64,000 nucleotides of DNA from Filomicrobium sp. (GCA_017792465.1 CP051234.1:3256501-3320500); one strand, 5' to 3'; numbered from the stretch's first letter, positions 1 through 10,209 are shown. Translations and numbers: made by a program. Notes: generated from the sequence alone by a model not told the origin.

Positions 1-962
1 CGAGCCGCAATCGCTCGAACGGCTCTCTCAGCGCCGGCGCGGTCGGTTTCCGGCAGGATGATAACGAATTCCTCTCCGCCCCACCGGACGATCAGGTCTT
101 GCTTTCTAAGGCACTCGCGCAGTGAGCGAACGACCTTCTTTAAGACGTCGTCGCCGACATTGTGGCCCCACGTGTCGTTGACGGATTTGAAGTGATCGAG
201 ATCAAGAAACAGCGCGCTCAATGGGCGATTGTTTCTTTTGGCCATCGCGAACGAGGCATTGAGAATTTCACCGCCAGCGCGCCTGTTTAGAGCCCCAGTC
301 AAAGCGTCATGGGCCGAACGGTCGATCAGTTTCAGTAGGAAATGTAACTGGCTCATCGCTGATGCGCAGCCAATCGTCAGCATCAAGGAAAGACGAAGGA
401 GTGTCGCTGTTACGGAGAAATGTGCCTCGTGTTCCGCCCACAAGCTCGCGGAAACTGTCATCGTTCCCAAAATCGGAAGTGCGAGCCCGATACATTCCAA
501 AGCGGTTAGCGGAAAGAAGCTCAGCCCGGCTGCGATGAGGAAAGGAGCATAAAGATAGGTGCTGGTTGTGAAGTGCGAGTGCGCAGCGTCAAACCACCAA
601 AGCGCAATGTTGGACGCGAGGCAGAACATGATGGCAATGCCGATAAGACTTCCAACCGCAGCGTATGCGTTGGCATGCGTCACATCGAAATGACGACGCG
701 CCAGGACAGCAAACCCAAGGGCAGTTGCGAGCCGGATCGGGACGAGGAAGGTCGATAGAGGCCAAGCGACGGTCAGTGCATCGACGATAATCCACGTCAC
801 AGTCAGCACGTAAAACAGGAAGCTAACAGCTTGCGCGCGCCGAATGATGAGCGCGTAGCGTTCATGAGAGGCTTCTGGCGGATGAGCCGATGCATCCAAC
901 AGAAGATGACCGTCGTCACTCCTGAAGGACCTATCCAGAATTGCGGATAGTATCGCACGCAT
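1..962 (-). CDS. Membrane-anchored GGDEF diguanylate cyclase (3' end cut by window edge)
   Basis: Reading the minus strand from an ATG at 962 gives about 320 residues without a stop, running off the left edge. Residues 45-205 contain several hydrophobic segments that look like a membrane sensor region. A GGDEF domain follows from about residue 215, with the DHFK-type metal/substrate segment (LFLDLDHFKSVND) and the signature GGEEF at residues 295-299. Family knowledge: such proteins condense two GTP to cyclic di-GMP at the inner membrane. The intact GGEEF suggests an active enzyme. The end of the domain and anything after it, such as an EAL domain, lie outside the window, and the membrane part matches no sensor family I can name. 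Confidence 0.9.
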   Translation of the reverse strand, partial: MRAILSAILDRSFRSDDGHLLLDASAHPPEASHERYALIIRRAQAVSFLFYVLTVTWIIVDALTVAWPLSTFLVPIRLATALGFAVLARRHFDVTHANAYAAVGSLIGIAIMFCLASNIALWWFDAAHSHFTTSTYLYAPFLIAAGLSFFPLTALECIGLALPILGTMTVSASLWAEHEAHFSVTATLLRLSLMLTIGCASAMSQLHFLLKLIDRSAHDALTGALNRRAGGEILNASFAMAKRNNRPLSALFLDLDHFKSVNDTWGHNVGDDVLKKVVRSLRECLRKQDLIVRWGGEEFVIILPETDRAGAERAVRAIAA

Positions 963-1143
963 CTCGTAACCTCGTAGCTATTTTTACGACCAATTAAGGT
1001 GAACAGTGAGGTTAGTCGGCTGCGGTGAAATGGTTCTTAAGTGTTCACACGTCAGATCATTGAATTAAGCGGGATAGTAAATTTCGGCTTACCGCGTGTT
1101 TCGAAAATTCACATTGCGCGTTGTTATTGTTCAGGCCAGCACA

Positions 1144-1728
1144 TTAGCCAGCTGATGTGACGGCTGGGACGAGGCTTGGCGGCAGCGGCAATGTCAAAGC
1201 CGCTTCGCGTCCTTTTGCAGACATTTTGCGCGCGGTCTTCTGGACGATCTGAAACAGTTCGTCTTCGGTGCGGGTGGCTGCAAAGGGTCCGAAATACCAG
1301 CGCATGAAGACGAGGCAGGCGATATCTTCGAGCGTCTGGGCGTCGGTGTCCTTCTTGATGGCTTTCTTCGATAAGAGCAGGGCGACGCGCTCGCGCTCGG
1401 CCTCGTCGTAGCCGGCCTGCTGCATCAACGCGCTGGTGCGCTCGCCATGGAAGACCGCGGCGTCTCGGCGCCATTGCAAATATCCGGGCTTTCCCTTGGG
1501 GTAATCGGTGCGCTTGCGTTTCCAGCGTTCGATGTGTTGCGCGCGTACGGCAATTTGCAAAAGTTCTGGCGCGTCGGGTGCGAATTCGCTCAAGACTTCG
1601 GACATGCGCTGGCCATACAACAGTGCAGCGGGCGCTGTCGTATCCCCGAATGTTTCGATAGTTGGATCGGCGCTATTGGCTGCGTCGATCTTGTCGAGGA
1701 CCGTCTGGAGGCGGGCGTTGTCGGTCAT
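1144..1728 (-). CDS. DUF4202 family protein
   Basis: A 194-residue soluble protein that I recognise as DUF4202-like by its overall pattern. It has an N-terminal stretch with few strong motifs, then a central block containing HIERWKRKRTDYP and KPGYLQWRRDAAVFH, then an acidic helical region and a short hydrophobic tail. The conserved His, Arg and Trp residues in the central block suggest a binding or catalytic site, but the biochemical role of the family is not known to me. There is no signal peptide or membrane segment. It stands alone, between the diguanylate cyclase and a 340-base non-coding stretch. A GAGGAG sequence lies about 13 bases before the ATG, a long but possible spacing. Confidence 0.75.
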   Translation of the reverse strand: MTDNARLQTVLDKIDAANSADPTIETFGDTTAPAALLYGQRMSEVLSEFAPDAPELLQIAVRAQHIERWKRKRTDYPKGKPGYLQWRRDAAVFHGERTSALMQQAGYDEAERERVALLLSKKAIKKDTDAQTLEDIACLVFMRWYFGPFAATRTEDELFQIVQKTARKMSAKGREAALTLPLPPSLVPAVTSAG

Positions 1729-2067
1729 TGGGAAAAAAACTCCTCGGCTGCGCTGTCGACGGAACGCAAGGGACTTGGGGTCCCTAGAGAGCCTGTAGTG
1801 ACAAGCGGTGTGCTCTATATTGCTCGCGCGCGTGGCGTTGCTGGATCCATCGATCCATCATCATACGCCTCTCTTCGTCTCACTTAGCAAATGTTAAATC
1901 GGCAGGCAGGTTGTTTGTCTAATCAGGCCTTGATCGCGCTGCCGGTCTGCGAGACGGGCGGAACCTCGTATTCCCCGCATTCAGCAAGCTGGCAGGTCAT
2001 GTGCGGCGCTTTGTTTCCAATGCCTGGGATGACCTAGCGCGAGCGTAAAATTCTTGTATAAGATTGG
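1729..2067. other. Intergenic stretch with a possible gene remnant
   Basis: About 340 bases between the divergent DUF4202 and ferredoxin genes. On the minus strand, 1923-2033 is open and reads like a protein tail (a Cys-Gln-Leu-Ala-Glu-Cys-Gly motif, then EYEVPPVSQTG). It has only one ATG, at 2000, giving 25 codons, and no ribosome binding site, so it may be the 3' remnant of a lost gene or chance. The ferredoxin promoter should lie at about 2040-2065, where the DNA is AT-rich. Nothing else is recognised. Confidence 0.3.
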
Positions 2068-2076
2068 GTGGAGGGC

Positions 2077-2352
2077 ATGTCGTCATCGCATGATGCCGGT
2101 TTCGAGGTTTGGCTTGTCTGGTCGGACAAACGTATCGCGGTTCCTGCAGACATGTCCTGCCTCGATGCGCTTATGGCTGCGGGTTTGCCGATTGAGCCAG
2201 GATGCAGGACGGGCGGGTGTGGTGAGTGCGCGACCGAATACGTTGAAGGCGATGTCGTTCACAAGGATTCTTGTTTGAATGAGGCTGAGCGGCGAAACAC
2301 ATTCTGTCCATGTGTTTCACGGGCTATCGGGACGCTGGTCTTGCCGTTCTAG
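2077..2352 (+). CDS. Small 2Fe-2S ferredoxin-like protein
   Basis: A 91-residue protein made of a single plant-type ferredoxin domain. Cluster ligands are visible as Cys43, Cys48 and Cys51 (GCRTGGCGEC) with the fourth near Cys77 or Cys79 just before SRA, the arrangement seen at the C-terminus of phthalate dioxygenase or vanillate demethylase reductases. No FMN/NAD domain is attached, so it is a free-standing electron carrier whose partner is not visible here. The ATG at 2077 is chosen. A GTG at 2068 in the same frame is possible, and the GGAGGG at 2069-2074 is very close to the ATG, so the start is uncertain. Confidence 0.75.
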   Translation: MSSSHDAGFEVWLVWSDKRIAVPADMSCLDALMAAGLPIEPGCRTGGCGECATEYVEGDVVHKDSCLNEAERRNTFCPCVSRAIGTLVLPF

Positions 2353-2488
2353 GCCGGTTTATCTTGAATGCGATCGAAGGCCGTCGTTTGAATACGCTGG
2401 ACGGCAGGTGCAGATGGCAGTCAGCCGTTTGCCTGCTGGCTCCGGTGCAATTGTATTGAACCCTATTTCAAAAAGGCAGGGATGAGAC

Positions 2489-3427
2489 TTGGTTGACGTT
2501 CTATCGATCATCGCACCGGTATTCGGTCTCATCGCGCTGGGGTTCTTGTTTGGTCGGCTGGGCTGGCTTTCGACAACCGCCGAGAAGGGCGTTTCCGAGT
2601 TCGCCTTCACGCTTGCTGTTCCTGCTCTGCTCTTCAAGACGATTGTCACGATGGAGCTTGGCAATGTCTCTATTGCCGGCGTGTGGCTCAGTTTCTACGG
2701 AGCGATTTCGACGGCCTACATCTTGTCGGTCGTGGGGACTGCGTTCCTTTTGAAACGCCCGCAGAAAGACGGGGCGTCGATCGCGATGTCGGCGGTGTTC
2801 GGCAACGCGGTCATGCTGGGCATTCCCATTTCCCTGCAGACATACGGCAATGCGGCTGCTGCGCCGTTGGCTCTGATCCTGTCGGTGCATGCGCCATCGC
2901 TTTGGCTGGCGACGACTTTGCACGCGCAACTCGCCGATCAGTCGTCGGGTTTCAACGCTTCTAAGGTGGCGTTCAGGCTATTCGATGATTTGAGTCACAA
3001 CCCAATTGTTATCGGTATCGTAGCGGGTGGACTGTGGCGGCTGTTCGGGTTCACCATGCCGGATGTCGGCCTCAAAATCCTTGGGCTCCTCGCGCAGGCC
3101 GGCGTTCCAGCAGCGCTTGTTGCGCTCGGGCTTTCGCTCGTACGCTTCCAGATCAAGGGTCAGGTGCCGACGCTCACCATGATCGTGTGCCTGAAGCTCT
3201 TGGTGATGCCGCTTGTCGCTTTCACGCTTGGGTATTTCGTGTTCGATCTCGACCCCGTTTCGCTCGGGGTCGTATCAATCGTTGCGGCAGCGCCGACGGG
3301 TGCCAACGCCTATCTTTTTGCAACCAAGAACGGCCGGGCGATCAACTCCGCATCCGGGGCCGTCGCGCTGGGCACGGTGCTGTCATCGATTACGATCGCA
3401 ATCCTGCTATCGGTGATCAAACCTTGA
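2489..3427 (+). CDS. AEC (auxin efflux carrier) family transporter
   Basis: A 312-residue integral membrane protein with about ten hydrophobic helices, the usual size and layout of the AEC family. These carriers export or exchange small organic anions; the substrate cannot be told from the sequence. The first helix region (LSIIAPVFGLIALGFLFGRLG) and the late AAPTGANAYLFATKNG segment are typical family landmarks. The best start is a TTG at 2489, because an ATG at 2482 in another frame stops at once, and a purine-rich AGGCAGGGA sits just upstream. The gene is monocistronic as far as can be seen and is followed by a short hairpin. Confidence 0.88.
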   Translation: MVDVLSIIAPVFGLIALGFLFGRLGWLSTTAEKGVSEFAFTLAVPALLFKTIVTMELGNVSIAGVWLSFYGAISTAYILSVVGTAFLLKRPQKDGASIAMSAVFGNAVMLGIPISLQTYGNAAAAPLALILSVHAPSLWLATTLHAQLADQSSGFNASKVAFRLFDDLSHNPIVIGIVAGGLWRLFGFTMPDVGLKILGLLAQAGVPAALVALGLSLVRFQIKGQVPTLTMIVCLKLLVMPLVAFTLGYFVFDLDPVSLGVVSIVAAAPTGANAYLFATKNGRAINSASGAVALGTVLSSITIAILLSVIKP

Positions 3428-3454
3428 GATAGCTCAGCGCGTTGACTTGCCTCT

Positions 3455-3473
3455 GCTTCCGGCATGAGGAAGC
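3455..3473 (+). terminator. Short hairpin after the AEC transporter
   Basis: GCTTCC and GGAAGC form a six-base stem around a seven-base loop, 28 bases after the transporter stop, between convergent genes. There is no T run on either strand, so it would be a weak or Rho-assisted end at best. Confidence 0.3.
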
Positions 3474-3512
3474 GGTGGGATTTCTAGCTCAGTGGCAGCG
3501 CCGGTGGAATTT

Positions 3513-4100
3513 CTAACCGTGCAAAACGCGGGCAGCTCTGGCGAGATTTTCAATGAGCTCCTTGAACCGCTTCTGGGCGTCTTCGTCTTTCAAGCTGCCA
3601 TCTTCTTTGAATGCCTCTGCGGCACGTGGCACGGCGAACTGTTCGGGCAGGACAAGCGCGCCCAGGCCCAGTTCCAACACGTGACGGACGGTGTAAAGTC
3701 CGCGTAGTCCGCCCATTCCGCCAGGCGCTGCCGAAGCGAGCGCGAAGACGCGCGTGCGATAGACTTGGTTCATGCCTTCATCGTCATCGCGGACCCGGCT
3801 GACCCAATCGAGGGTGTTTTTCAGGAGCGGTGAAATCGTGGCATTATACTCGGGGCTTGAGATCAAGATGCCTGTGTGCAGTTCGAAAAGCGCCTTGAGC
3901 TTGCGGGCGTTCTCGGGCGGGCCTTTTTCAGCTTCAAGGTCGCCGTCATAAATCGGCATCGGATAATCGCCGAGGTCGGCAAACGTGCTCGGGATGCCGT
4001 TTGCTTCGGCGATGCGTGCACCGAGCCGGGCGACTTTCTTGTTGAAGGAGCCGGTGCGTGCCGAACCGGCAAAAAACAGCAAGCGAGGGGCTTCGCTCAT
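3513..4100 (-). CDS. NADPH-dependent FMN reductase family protein
   Basis: A 195-residue flavodoxin-like protein. The FMN phosphate-binding loop is visible near the N-terminus (FFAGSARTGSFNKK) and the isoalloxazine-binding motif SPEYN follows in the middle (LISSPEYNATISPLLKNTLDW). This matches the NADPH:FMN / chromate / quinone reductase group (ChrR, YieF, azoreductase-like). Such enzymes reduce flavin, quinones or metal oxyanions in the cytoplasm using NAD(P)H. The length fits the family and both key motifs are intact. It is convergent with the AEC transporter and lies next to a cytochrome c gene on the same strand. The physiological substrate is unknown. Confidence 0.88.
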   Translation of the reverse strand: MSEAPRLLFFAGSARTGSFNKKVARLGARIAEANGIPSTFADLGDYPMPIYDGDLEAEKGPPENARKLKALFELHTGILISSPEYNATISPLLKNTLDWVSRVRDDDEGMNQVYRTRVFALASAAPGGMGGLRGLYTVRHVLELGLGALVLPEQFAVPRAAEAFKEDGSLKDEDAQKRFKELIENLARAARVLHG

Positions 4101-4178
4101 TTTCGTTTATTCTCCTGATCTTGAGGCTGCACTTCAGGCTGGCCGCCTCCGGTCGGATGACCGAGGTGGGCTGCCATC

Positions 4179-4649
4179 CTATTTGGTCGCGCTGGAATTG
4201 CCTGGCAAGGTCTTGAGATAGGCAATAACGGCTTGTCTTTGCTGCAAGTTGACGATCCCGACATGACGCATGCGAATATCGGGCGTGTCAAACGTCGTTT
4301 GCGCCAACCAGTTGTCCAACGTCGAGGGTGTCCAGGGAGTTCCGATACCTTTCAAGTTCGACGAGAACGTGAAGCCGTCGATTGTGCCCGGCTTGCGGCC
4401 AAACAGATGGTTGAGCGGTGCGGCGAAACGATCGTCGCCTGGTTCGAGCCCGTGGCAATTTCCGCAGCGCTGATAGACGAGCATCTTGCCAAAATCGAGG
4501 ATGGCCTTTGGTTCTTCTTGGAACGTCTGATTGGCGGGTTCAGCAGCTTGCGCTGGCGCAAAAGCAGATGGAAGGGCGATGATTGAAACCATCAGCCAGA
4601 GGGCGGCAAGTCTTTTGATGTGTCTCGTGATCGCGCAATTGTTTGGCAT
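4179..4649 (-). CDS. Periplasmic monohaem cytochrome c
   Basis: A 156-residue protein with an N-terminal signal peptide (a hydrophobic stretch ending in PAQAAEPA) and one haem attachment motif, CGNCH. The haem site is followed by a GRKPGTIDGF segment and a distal Met in RMRHVG, typical of class I cytochromes c of the c550/c2 type. It would be exported by Sec and carry electrons in the periplasm. I chose the ATG at 4649 rather than the longer frame to 4799, because a good GGGGAGGAA site precedes 4649 and the extra residues do not look like a signal peptide. It is clearly related to the next cytochrome gene (4921-5334): both share the PG-I-GF and MRHV blocks. Confidence 0.88.
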   Translation of the reverse strand: MPNNCAITRHIKRLAALWLMVSIIALPSAFAPAQAAEPANQTFQEEPKAILDFGKMLVYQRCGNCHGLEPGDDRFAAPLNHLFGRKPGTIDGFTFSSNLKGIGTPWTPSTLDNWLAQTTFDTPDIRMRHVGIVNLQQRQAVIAYLKTLPGNSSATK

Positions 4650-4786
4650 TTGATCCAGTTTCCTCCCCTCAGCATCGAAAGCGTTCTTTTTGGCTACTAC
4701 GGAGGGGGCAGCGCGATGGATCAAATCAAATTTTATAAAGGGGGCTTTGAGAAAACGCCATTGCGTGGGGTCGGCGGGAAACAAAT

Positions 4787-4826
4787 CAAAAAAAGGCACC
4801 TGCCTCCATTAGAGATAAGTGCCTTT
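4787..4826 (-). terminator. Rho-independent terminator after the second cytochrome c gene
   Basis: On the minus strand AAAGGCAC (4826-4819) pairs with GTGCCTTT (4799-4792) and is followed directly by more T residues. It lies about 95 bases after the stop of the cytochrome at 4921-5334 and upstream of the 4179-4649 gene, so the two cytochrome genes are probably separate transcripts. Confidence 0.75.
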
Positions 4827-4920
4827 GATTTTAGAACGAGCTGTTGAATTTCACCCCGCCTGGCCGGCAGCCCTGTCGATTATGAGGCCTGCCGTTTATT
4901 TTCTATGCTGGCGTCGCAAG

Positions 4921-5334
4921 TTATTTCTTCGACAGCGAATTGATGTAAGCGAGCAGGAAATCCTGTTCGGCTTTGTCATGAATCGAGACGTGGCGCATGC
5001 GCGTGCCGGGAAGGAAGTCCTGGTTGTCGGCCATCCAGGCGCGCAGCGTGTCGAGGTTCCATGTGATGCCGGACTTCTTCATCGCGTCCGAATAGTCGAA
5101 GCCTTCGAGCGATCCTGCTTTGCGGCCGACAACACCCAGAAGGCTCGGGCCGTAGGCTTTGCGCTCAGGATCGTCAGCATGGCAGCTCTCGCAGCGTTGC
5201 TCGAACATGATCTTGCCGGCGGCTTTCATAGCCATCTTGCCGGCTTCGGTCATCTCGGCGTTGGCGACACCTGAGTGGATGGTGACCGCAGCGCAAAGCG
5301 TGGCCAGTGAAATGAGTTTTTTGGTCAGCTGCAT
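4921..5334 (-). CDS. Periplasmic monohaem cytochrome c, FNR-controlled
   Basis: A 137-residue cytochrome c with a clear signal peptide (MQLTKKLISL start, cleavage near VANAEM) and a haem motif CESCH. After the haem site come YGPSLLGVVGRKAG, an EGFDYSDAM block, and a distal methionine in TRMRHV, all standard for class I cytochromes c. It should shuttle electrons in the periplasm, for example to a cbb3 oxidase like the one encoded at 45-48 kb. A perfect FNR/FixK box 76 bases upstream of the ATG implies induction at low oxygen, which fits that role. It is a paralogue of the 4179-4649 gene, which lacks such a box. Confidence 0.9.
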   Translation of the reverse strand: MQLTKKLISLATLCAAVTIHSGVANAEMTEAGKMAMKAAGKIMFEQRCESCHADDPERKAYGPSLLGVVGRKAGSLEGFDYSDAMKKSGITWNLDTLRAWMADNQDFLPGTRMRHVSIHDKAEQDFLLAYINSLSKK

Positions 5335-5409
5335 TATTGCATTCTCCGTTTCGCTATGACTCCCAAGATCATGGCGAAGTGCACACTAGTAACAGCTGAT
5401 GAGCCTACT

Positions 5410-5423
5410 TTGATTGCGATCAA
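5410..5423 (-). promoter_or_regulatory. FNR/FixK box before cytochrome c gene
   Basis: TTGATTGCGATCAA is a perfect TTGAT-N4-ATCAA palindrome 76 bases upstream of the cytochrome c start at 5334. The spacing suits an activator site of a class II FNR-dependent promoter. An FnrL-type regulator is encoded at 49335-50087. Confidence 0.85.
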
Positions 5424-5542
5424 GTCGTCGCGCACAGATCGGGTTTCCGACCGAAAGTACAACTTTCATCGGGTTTTATGGGGTTATTTCTTTGATCGAA
5501 AGTCGGAAGAATTTTTTGAAGCGTTCGCTGTTCTGATAAGGA

Positions 5543-6706
5543 TCAGCTTCCTTTGCCTTCGAAAATGCCTTTTACGCGATCAAAAAAGCTTTGGCTTTCA
5601 GGACTCGTTTTGTCGCCTGAAAGTTTCTGGAATTCTTCCAGCAGTTCGCGCTGGCGCTTCGTCAGGTTGGTCGGCGTTTCGACTTCCACCTGGATGTACA
5701 TATCGCCCGTCAGCTTGGACCGCAGGACCGGCATGCCTTTGCCTTTGAGGCGGAACTGCTTGCCGCTCTGGGTGGCTTCGGGAATCTTCACGCGCGACAT
5801 GGTGCCGTCGACGGTCGGCACTTCGATGTTGCCACCAAGCGCTGCCGTTGTCATCGAGATCGGCACGCGGCAGAAGATGTCGGAGCCATCGCGCTGGAAG
5901 AGCGGATGCGGCTCGATCGAAAGGAAGATGTAAAGGTCGCCGGTCGGTCCGCCACGCAAACCGGCCTCGCCTTCGCCGGAGAGGCGGATGCGTGTGCCGT
6001 CTTCGACGCCGGCTGGGATGTTGACCGAAAGCGTTCGCTCTTTGGTGATGCGCCCGGCGCCGTGGCAGTCTTCGCACGGATCCTGAATCACCTCGCCGCG
6101 GCCTTGGCAGTTCGGGCATGGACGCTCGATGGTAAAGAAGCCCTGGCTTGCGCGGATTTTGCCTTGGCCCGAGCATGCCGGACAGGTTGTCGGGCTGGTG
6201 CCCGCCTTGGCGCCCGTACCCTTACAGGTGTCGCACGTTACGCTGGTCGGAACGCGGATCTGTGCGGTCTTGCCCTTATAAGCTTCATCGAGCGTGATGG
6301 TCATGTTGTAGCGCAGGTCGGCGCCACGCTCGTGCGCCCCGCGCCGGCCGCCTGGGCCACCGCGGCGGCCGCCCATGAATTCTCCGAACAGGTCGTCGAA
6401 GATGTCGGACATGGAGGATGCGAAGTCAGGACCGAAGCCGCCGGGTCCGCCTGGGCCGCGCCCGCCGGTGCCGTCGAAGGCGGCGTGGCCGAACTGGTCG
6501 TAGGCCGCGCGTTTTTGCGGGTCGCGCAGGGCTTCGTAGGCTTCGTTGACTTCCTTGAATTTCTTTTCGGCGTCTTCATCGCCAGGGTTGGCGTCGGGAT
6601 GGTACTTCTTGGCCAGTTTGCGAAAAGCGGATTTCATATCCTTTTCGCTTGCGCCGCGTTCAACGCCTAGAACCTCGTAGTAGTCGCGTTTGGCCATCGT
6701 CGTCAT
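5543..6706 (-). CDS. dnaJ: Chaperone DnaJ (Hsp40)
   Basis: A full-length 387-residue class I DnaJ. The J domain occupies residues 5-70 with the HPD tripeptide ([11 protein letters not shown]) that stimulates DnaK ATPase. A Gly/Phe-rich linker follows (about 75-130), then the zinc-binding domain with four CxxCxGxG-type repeats ([32 protein letters not shown]), then the substrate-binding C-terminal domains. It works in the cytoplasm with DnaK and GrpE in protein folding. It lies 260 bases downstream of dnaK on the same strand, the normal alphaproteobacterial order. The ATG at 6706 has GGAAAG just upstream; an internal ATG at 6697 (MAKRDYYE) is equally close to the usual N-terminus. Confidence 0.98.
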   Translation of the reverse strand: MTTMAKRDYYEVLGVERGASEKDMKSAFRKLAKKYHPDANPGDEDAEKKFKEVNEAYEALRDPQKRAAYDQFGHAAFDGTGGRGPGGPGGFGPDFASSMSDIFDDLFGEFMGGRRGGPGGRRGAHERGADLRYNMTITLDEAYKGKTAQIRVPTSVTCDTCKGTGAKAGTSPTTCPACSGQGKIRASQGFFTIERPCPNCQGRGEVIQDPCEDCHGAGRITKERTLSVNIPAGVEDGTRIRLSGEGEAGLRGGPTGDLYIFLSIEPHPLFQRDGSDIFCRVPISMTTAALGGNIEVPTVDGTMSRVKIPEATQSGKQFRLKGKGMPVLRSKLTGDMYIQVEVETPTNLTKRQRELLEEFQKLSGDKTSPESQSFFDRVKGIFEGKGS

Positions 6707-6919
6707 TGCTTTCCTTGCAGCGAATGTCGCGCATCGGCCGGACTTAGGATGACCTTACCCCAACTTGGAAAATCGGGCCACGCGCGGTCTAATCGGAGCT
6801 CCCGCTGGTAGAACTCTCGTAAAAAAGCCTTCACCGATCTCGGGTTCGATCGTGGGATCGATGTCGGGGTGGCCGATTTCGACCGAGCCGGCTGGGGCTT
6901 TGATCTATATAAGCGGACT

Positions 6920-6948
6920 TTGGGGCCTGGTTGAAGTCCAGGCCCCAA
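6920..6948 (-). terminator. Strong hairpin between dnaK and dnaJ
   Basis: TTGGGGCCTGG and CCAGGCCCCAA form a perfect 11-base stem with a seven-base loop, 21 bases after the dnaK stop. No T run follows on the minus strand. It could partly terminate or stabilise the dnaK transcript and so lower dnaJ output relative to dnaK. Confidence 0.6.
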
Positions 6949-6969
6949 TTCGTGGAGATATTAAAGCGG

Positions 6970-8892
<1,923 letters not shown>

Positions 8893-9086
8893 TCTTCATA
8901 GTTCCTTTCGATTGCGGCAGACCGTCTAGGCCCTGTAAGCTAGGCGCCTCGGTAAACCTCGTCGCCCGTCGCGGTGGTTGCGCCAGCAACGGGCGCCCAG
9001 GGACGGTCCCCTATCTTCTTTCCATCTTTCTCAACCTCGCCGGGGCGAACCGCCAGCGGGTTTTGAAGTAACGGATCAATGATGGG

Positions 9087-9116
9087 TTATATAAGCGGCC
9101 TCTTTGCCCGTGCAAC
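9087..9116 (-). promoter_or_regulatory. Candidate dnaK promoter (sigma-32-like)
   Basis: On the minus strand, GTTGCAC (-35 like) and CTTATATAA (-10 like) are separated by about 15 bases, which fits the relaxed alphaproteobacterial RpoH pattern. It lies 195-224 bases upstream of the dnaK ATG, so the leader would be long. Its position speaks against the longest possible start (9104) for the divergent alkB frame. Confidence 0.45.
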
Positions 9117-9253
9117 TGCGTAAACCGGGGGATTTTGTTGAAGAAGCGGCCGAACACGCCCAAGACAAACGTGGCGAATTGTCCAAAGCTTGGTTTTGCA
9201 CAGCCGCGAACACCCGCGTCGCCCATGTTGCAGGCTGGAGCTTGAGCCAATCT

Positions 9254-9865
9254 ATGGTTGATGGATGTCAGCATTTGGTGGGTTTCCTTGATCGTCATGG
9301 TCAAGAAGAGCTGTTGTCGGAGCTTCGCGACATCATCGAGAAGGCGCCGTTCTTTCGCCCCACAATGCCGCGCTCGGGACGTCCGTTCTCGGTTGAGATG
9401 ACCAACTGCGGAGACCTGGGCTGGGTTTCGGACAAAGCTGGCGGCTATCGTTACCAGCGCAACCATCCAGTCACGGGTCTTGCATGGCCGAAAATGCCTA
9501 ACGACCTTTTAAGAATCTGGCGCGAGGTCGCAAATTGGCCGGGCGAGCCGGAGGCCTGCCTCATCAACTTTTATTCCAGCAGCGCAAAAATGGGCAGTCA
9601 CGTCGACAGTGACGAAGCTGAGCCGGCTGCGCCGGTCGTATCTATTTCATTGGGCGACGAAGCCGTTTTTCATGTTGGCGGGCTGAAGCGCGGCGGTGCG
9701 AAGACCCGGTTCAGGCTCAAATCCGGCGATGTTTTCGTTCTGGGCGGGGCTTCACGGCTTGCCTATCACGGCATTGATCGGGTCATTGCGGGGTCTTCGG
9801 ACCTTCTGGTCGGGGGTGGCCGACTTAATCTTACGATGCGGCGGGTTACGCCTCTCGAATACTGA
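9254..9865 (+). CDS. alkB: AlkB-type 2-oxoglutarate/Fe(II)-dependent DNA demethylase
   Basis: From the ATG at 9254 this is a 203-residue AlkB homologue. The iron ligands are His116, Asp118 (GSHVDSDE) and His172 (LAYHGIDR), and the 2-oxoglutarate-binding Arg is in LNLTMRR near the C-terminus. The MTNCGDLGWV segment matches the nucleotide-recognition lid region of the family. The enzyme oxidatively removes methyl groups from 1-methyladenine and 3-methylcytosine in DNA or RNA. The frame extends upstream to a TTG at 9104, but alignment to the E. coli N-terminus favours a start near 9254. No strong ribosome binding site is seen for either. Confidence 0.9.
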   Translation: MVDGCQHLVGFLDRHGQEELLSELRDIIEKAPFFRPTMPRSGRPFSVEMTNCGDLGWVSDKAGGYRYQRNHPVTGLAWPKMPNDLLRIWREVANWPGEPEACLINFYSSSAKMGSHVDSDEAEPAAPVVSISLGDEAVFHVGGLKRGGAKTRFRLKSGDVFVLGGASRLAYHGIDRVIAGSSDLLVGGGRLNLTMRRVTPLEY

Positions 9866-9891
9866 TTCATTATTTGTTCTTTTTGTAATGA

Positions 9892-9908
9892 GCCGCGCAT
9901 TGCGCGGC
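9892..9908. terminator. GC-rich hairpin between alkB and the SEC-C remnant
   Basis: GCCGCGC and GCGCGGC form a seven-base stem with a three-base loop between convergent genes. Only weak T-rich sequence follows on either strand, so it may act as a bidirectional transcript end. Confidence 0.4.
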
Positions 9909-9928
9909 CCATTTGCTATTCGCGTTCT

Positions 9929-10209
9929 CTAAAAGTAGTGGGCGCGCATCGCGCCGTCATGGCGACCTGATTTCATGCAGCAGCGCTTGAAATCTACGCC
10001 GTGACCCGCACGGGCAAGGGTCGTTGCGGCCGAGTTTTTCCATTAGTTCGACGTCGCCGTGAACGAACCGCTCACCGCGTTTGACGGTGGTTTCCGAAGG
10101 ATAGGATTTGCGGCGCTTGCTCGTGACCTCAAAAGCTTGCAGAGCGGTCGGCGAATGCTTCGAGTTCTCTGAGGTCGAGCCGGATCCTGCGTCTTTGATT
10201 GCGTTTCAT
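9929..10209 (-). pseudogene. SEC-C motif small protein gene disrupted by two frameshifts
   Basis: A strong ribosome binding site (GGAGGTGCGCC) precedes an ATG at 10209. That frame encodes [20 protein letters not shown] and then hits TGA after 26 codons. The next frame continues with [19 protein letters not shown], then [21 protein letters not shown], an evident SEC-C zinc-binding motif. The motif completes in the third frame as [19 protein letters not shown] and a TAG at 9931-9929. Both shifts go the same way, one extra base each, near 10131-10147 and near 9990-9996. Joined, the product would be about 92 residues. SEC-C motifs bind zinc and often occur at SecA C-termini. This is either a decayed gene, sequence error, or less likely programmed frameshifting at TTT-TGA. 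Confidence 0.65.

Noticed and set aside
3470-3520. TAGCTCAGTGG, resembling a tRNA D-arm, flanked by a repeated GGTGGRATTTCTA
   Set aside because: No acceptor stem, anticodon arm or T-loop can be formed around it; treated as chance similarity.
5906-6670. 254-codon open frame antisense to dnaJ
   Set aside because: Shadow of the dnaJ zinc and Gly-rich regions; low-complexity Ala/Gly/Val sequence.
6703-6948. 81-codon minus-strand frame between dnaK and dnaJ
   Set aside because: It overlaps the hairpin after dnaK and is basic low-complexity sequence with no ribosome binding site.
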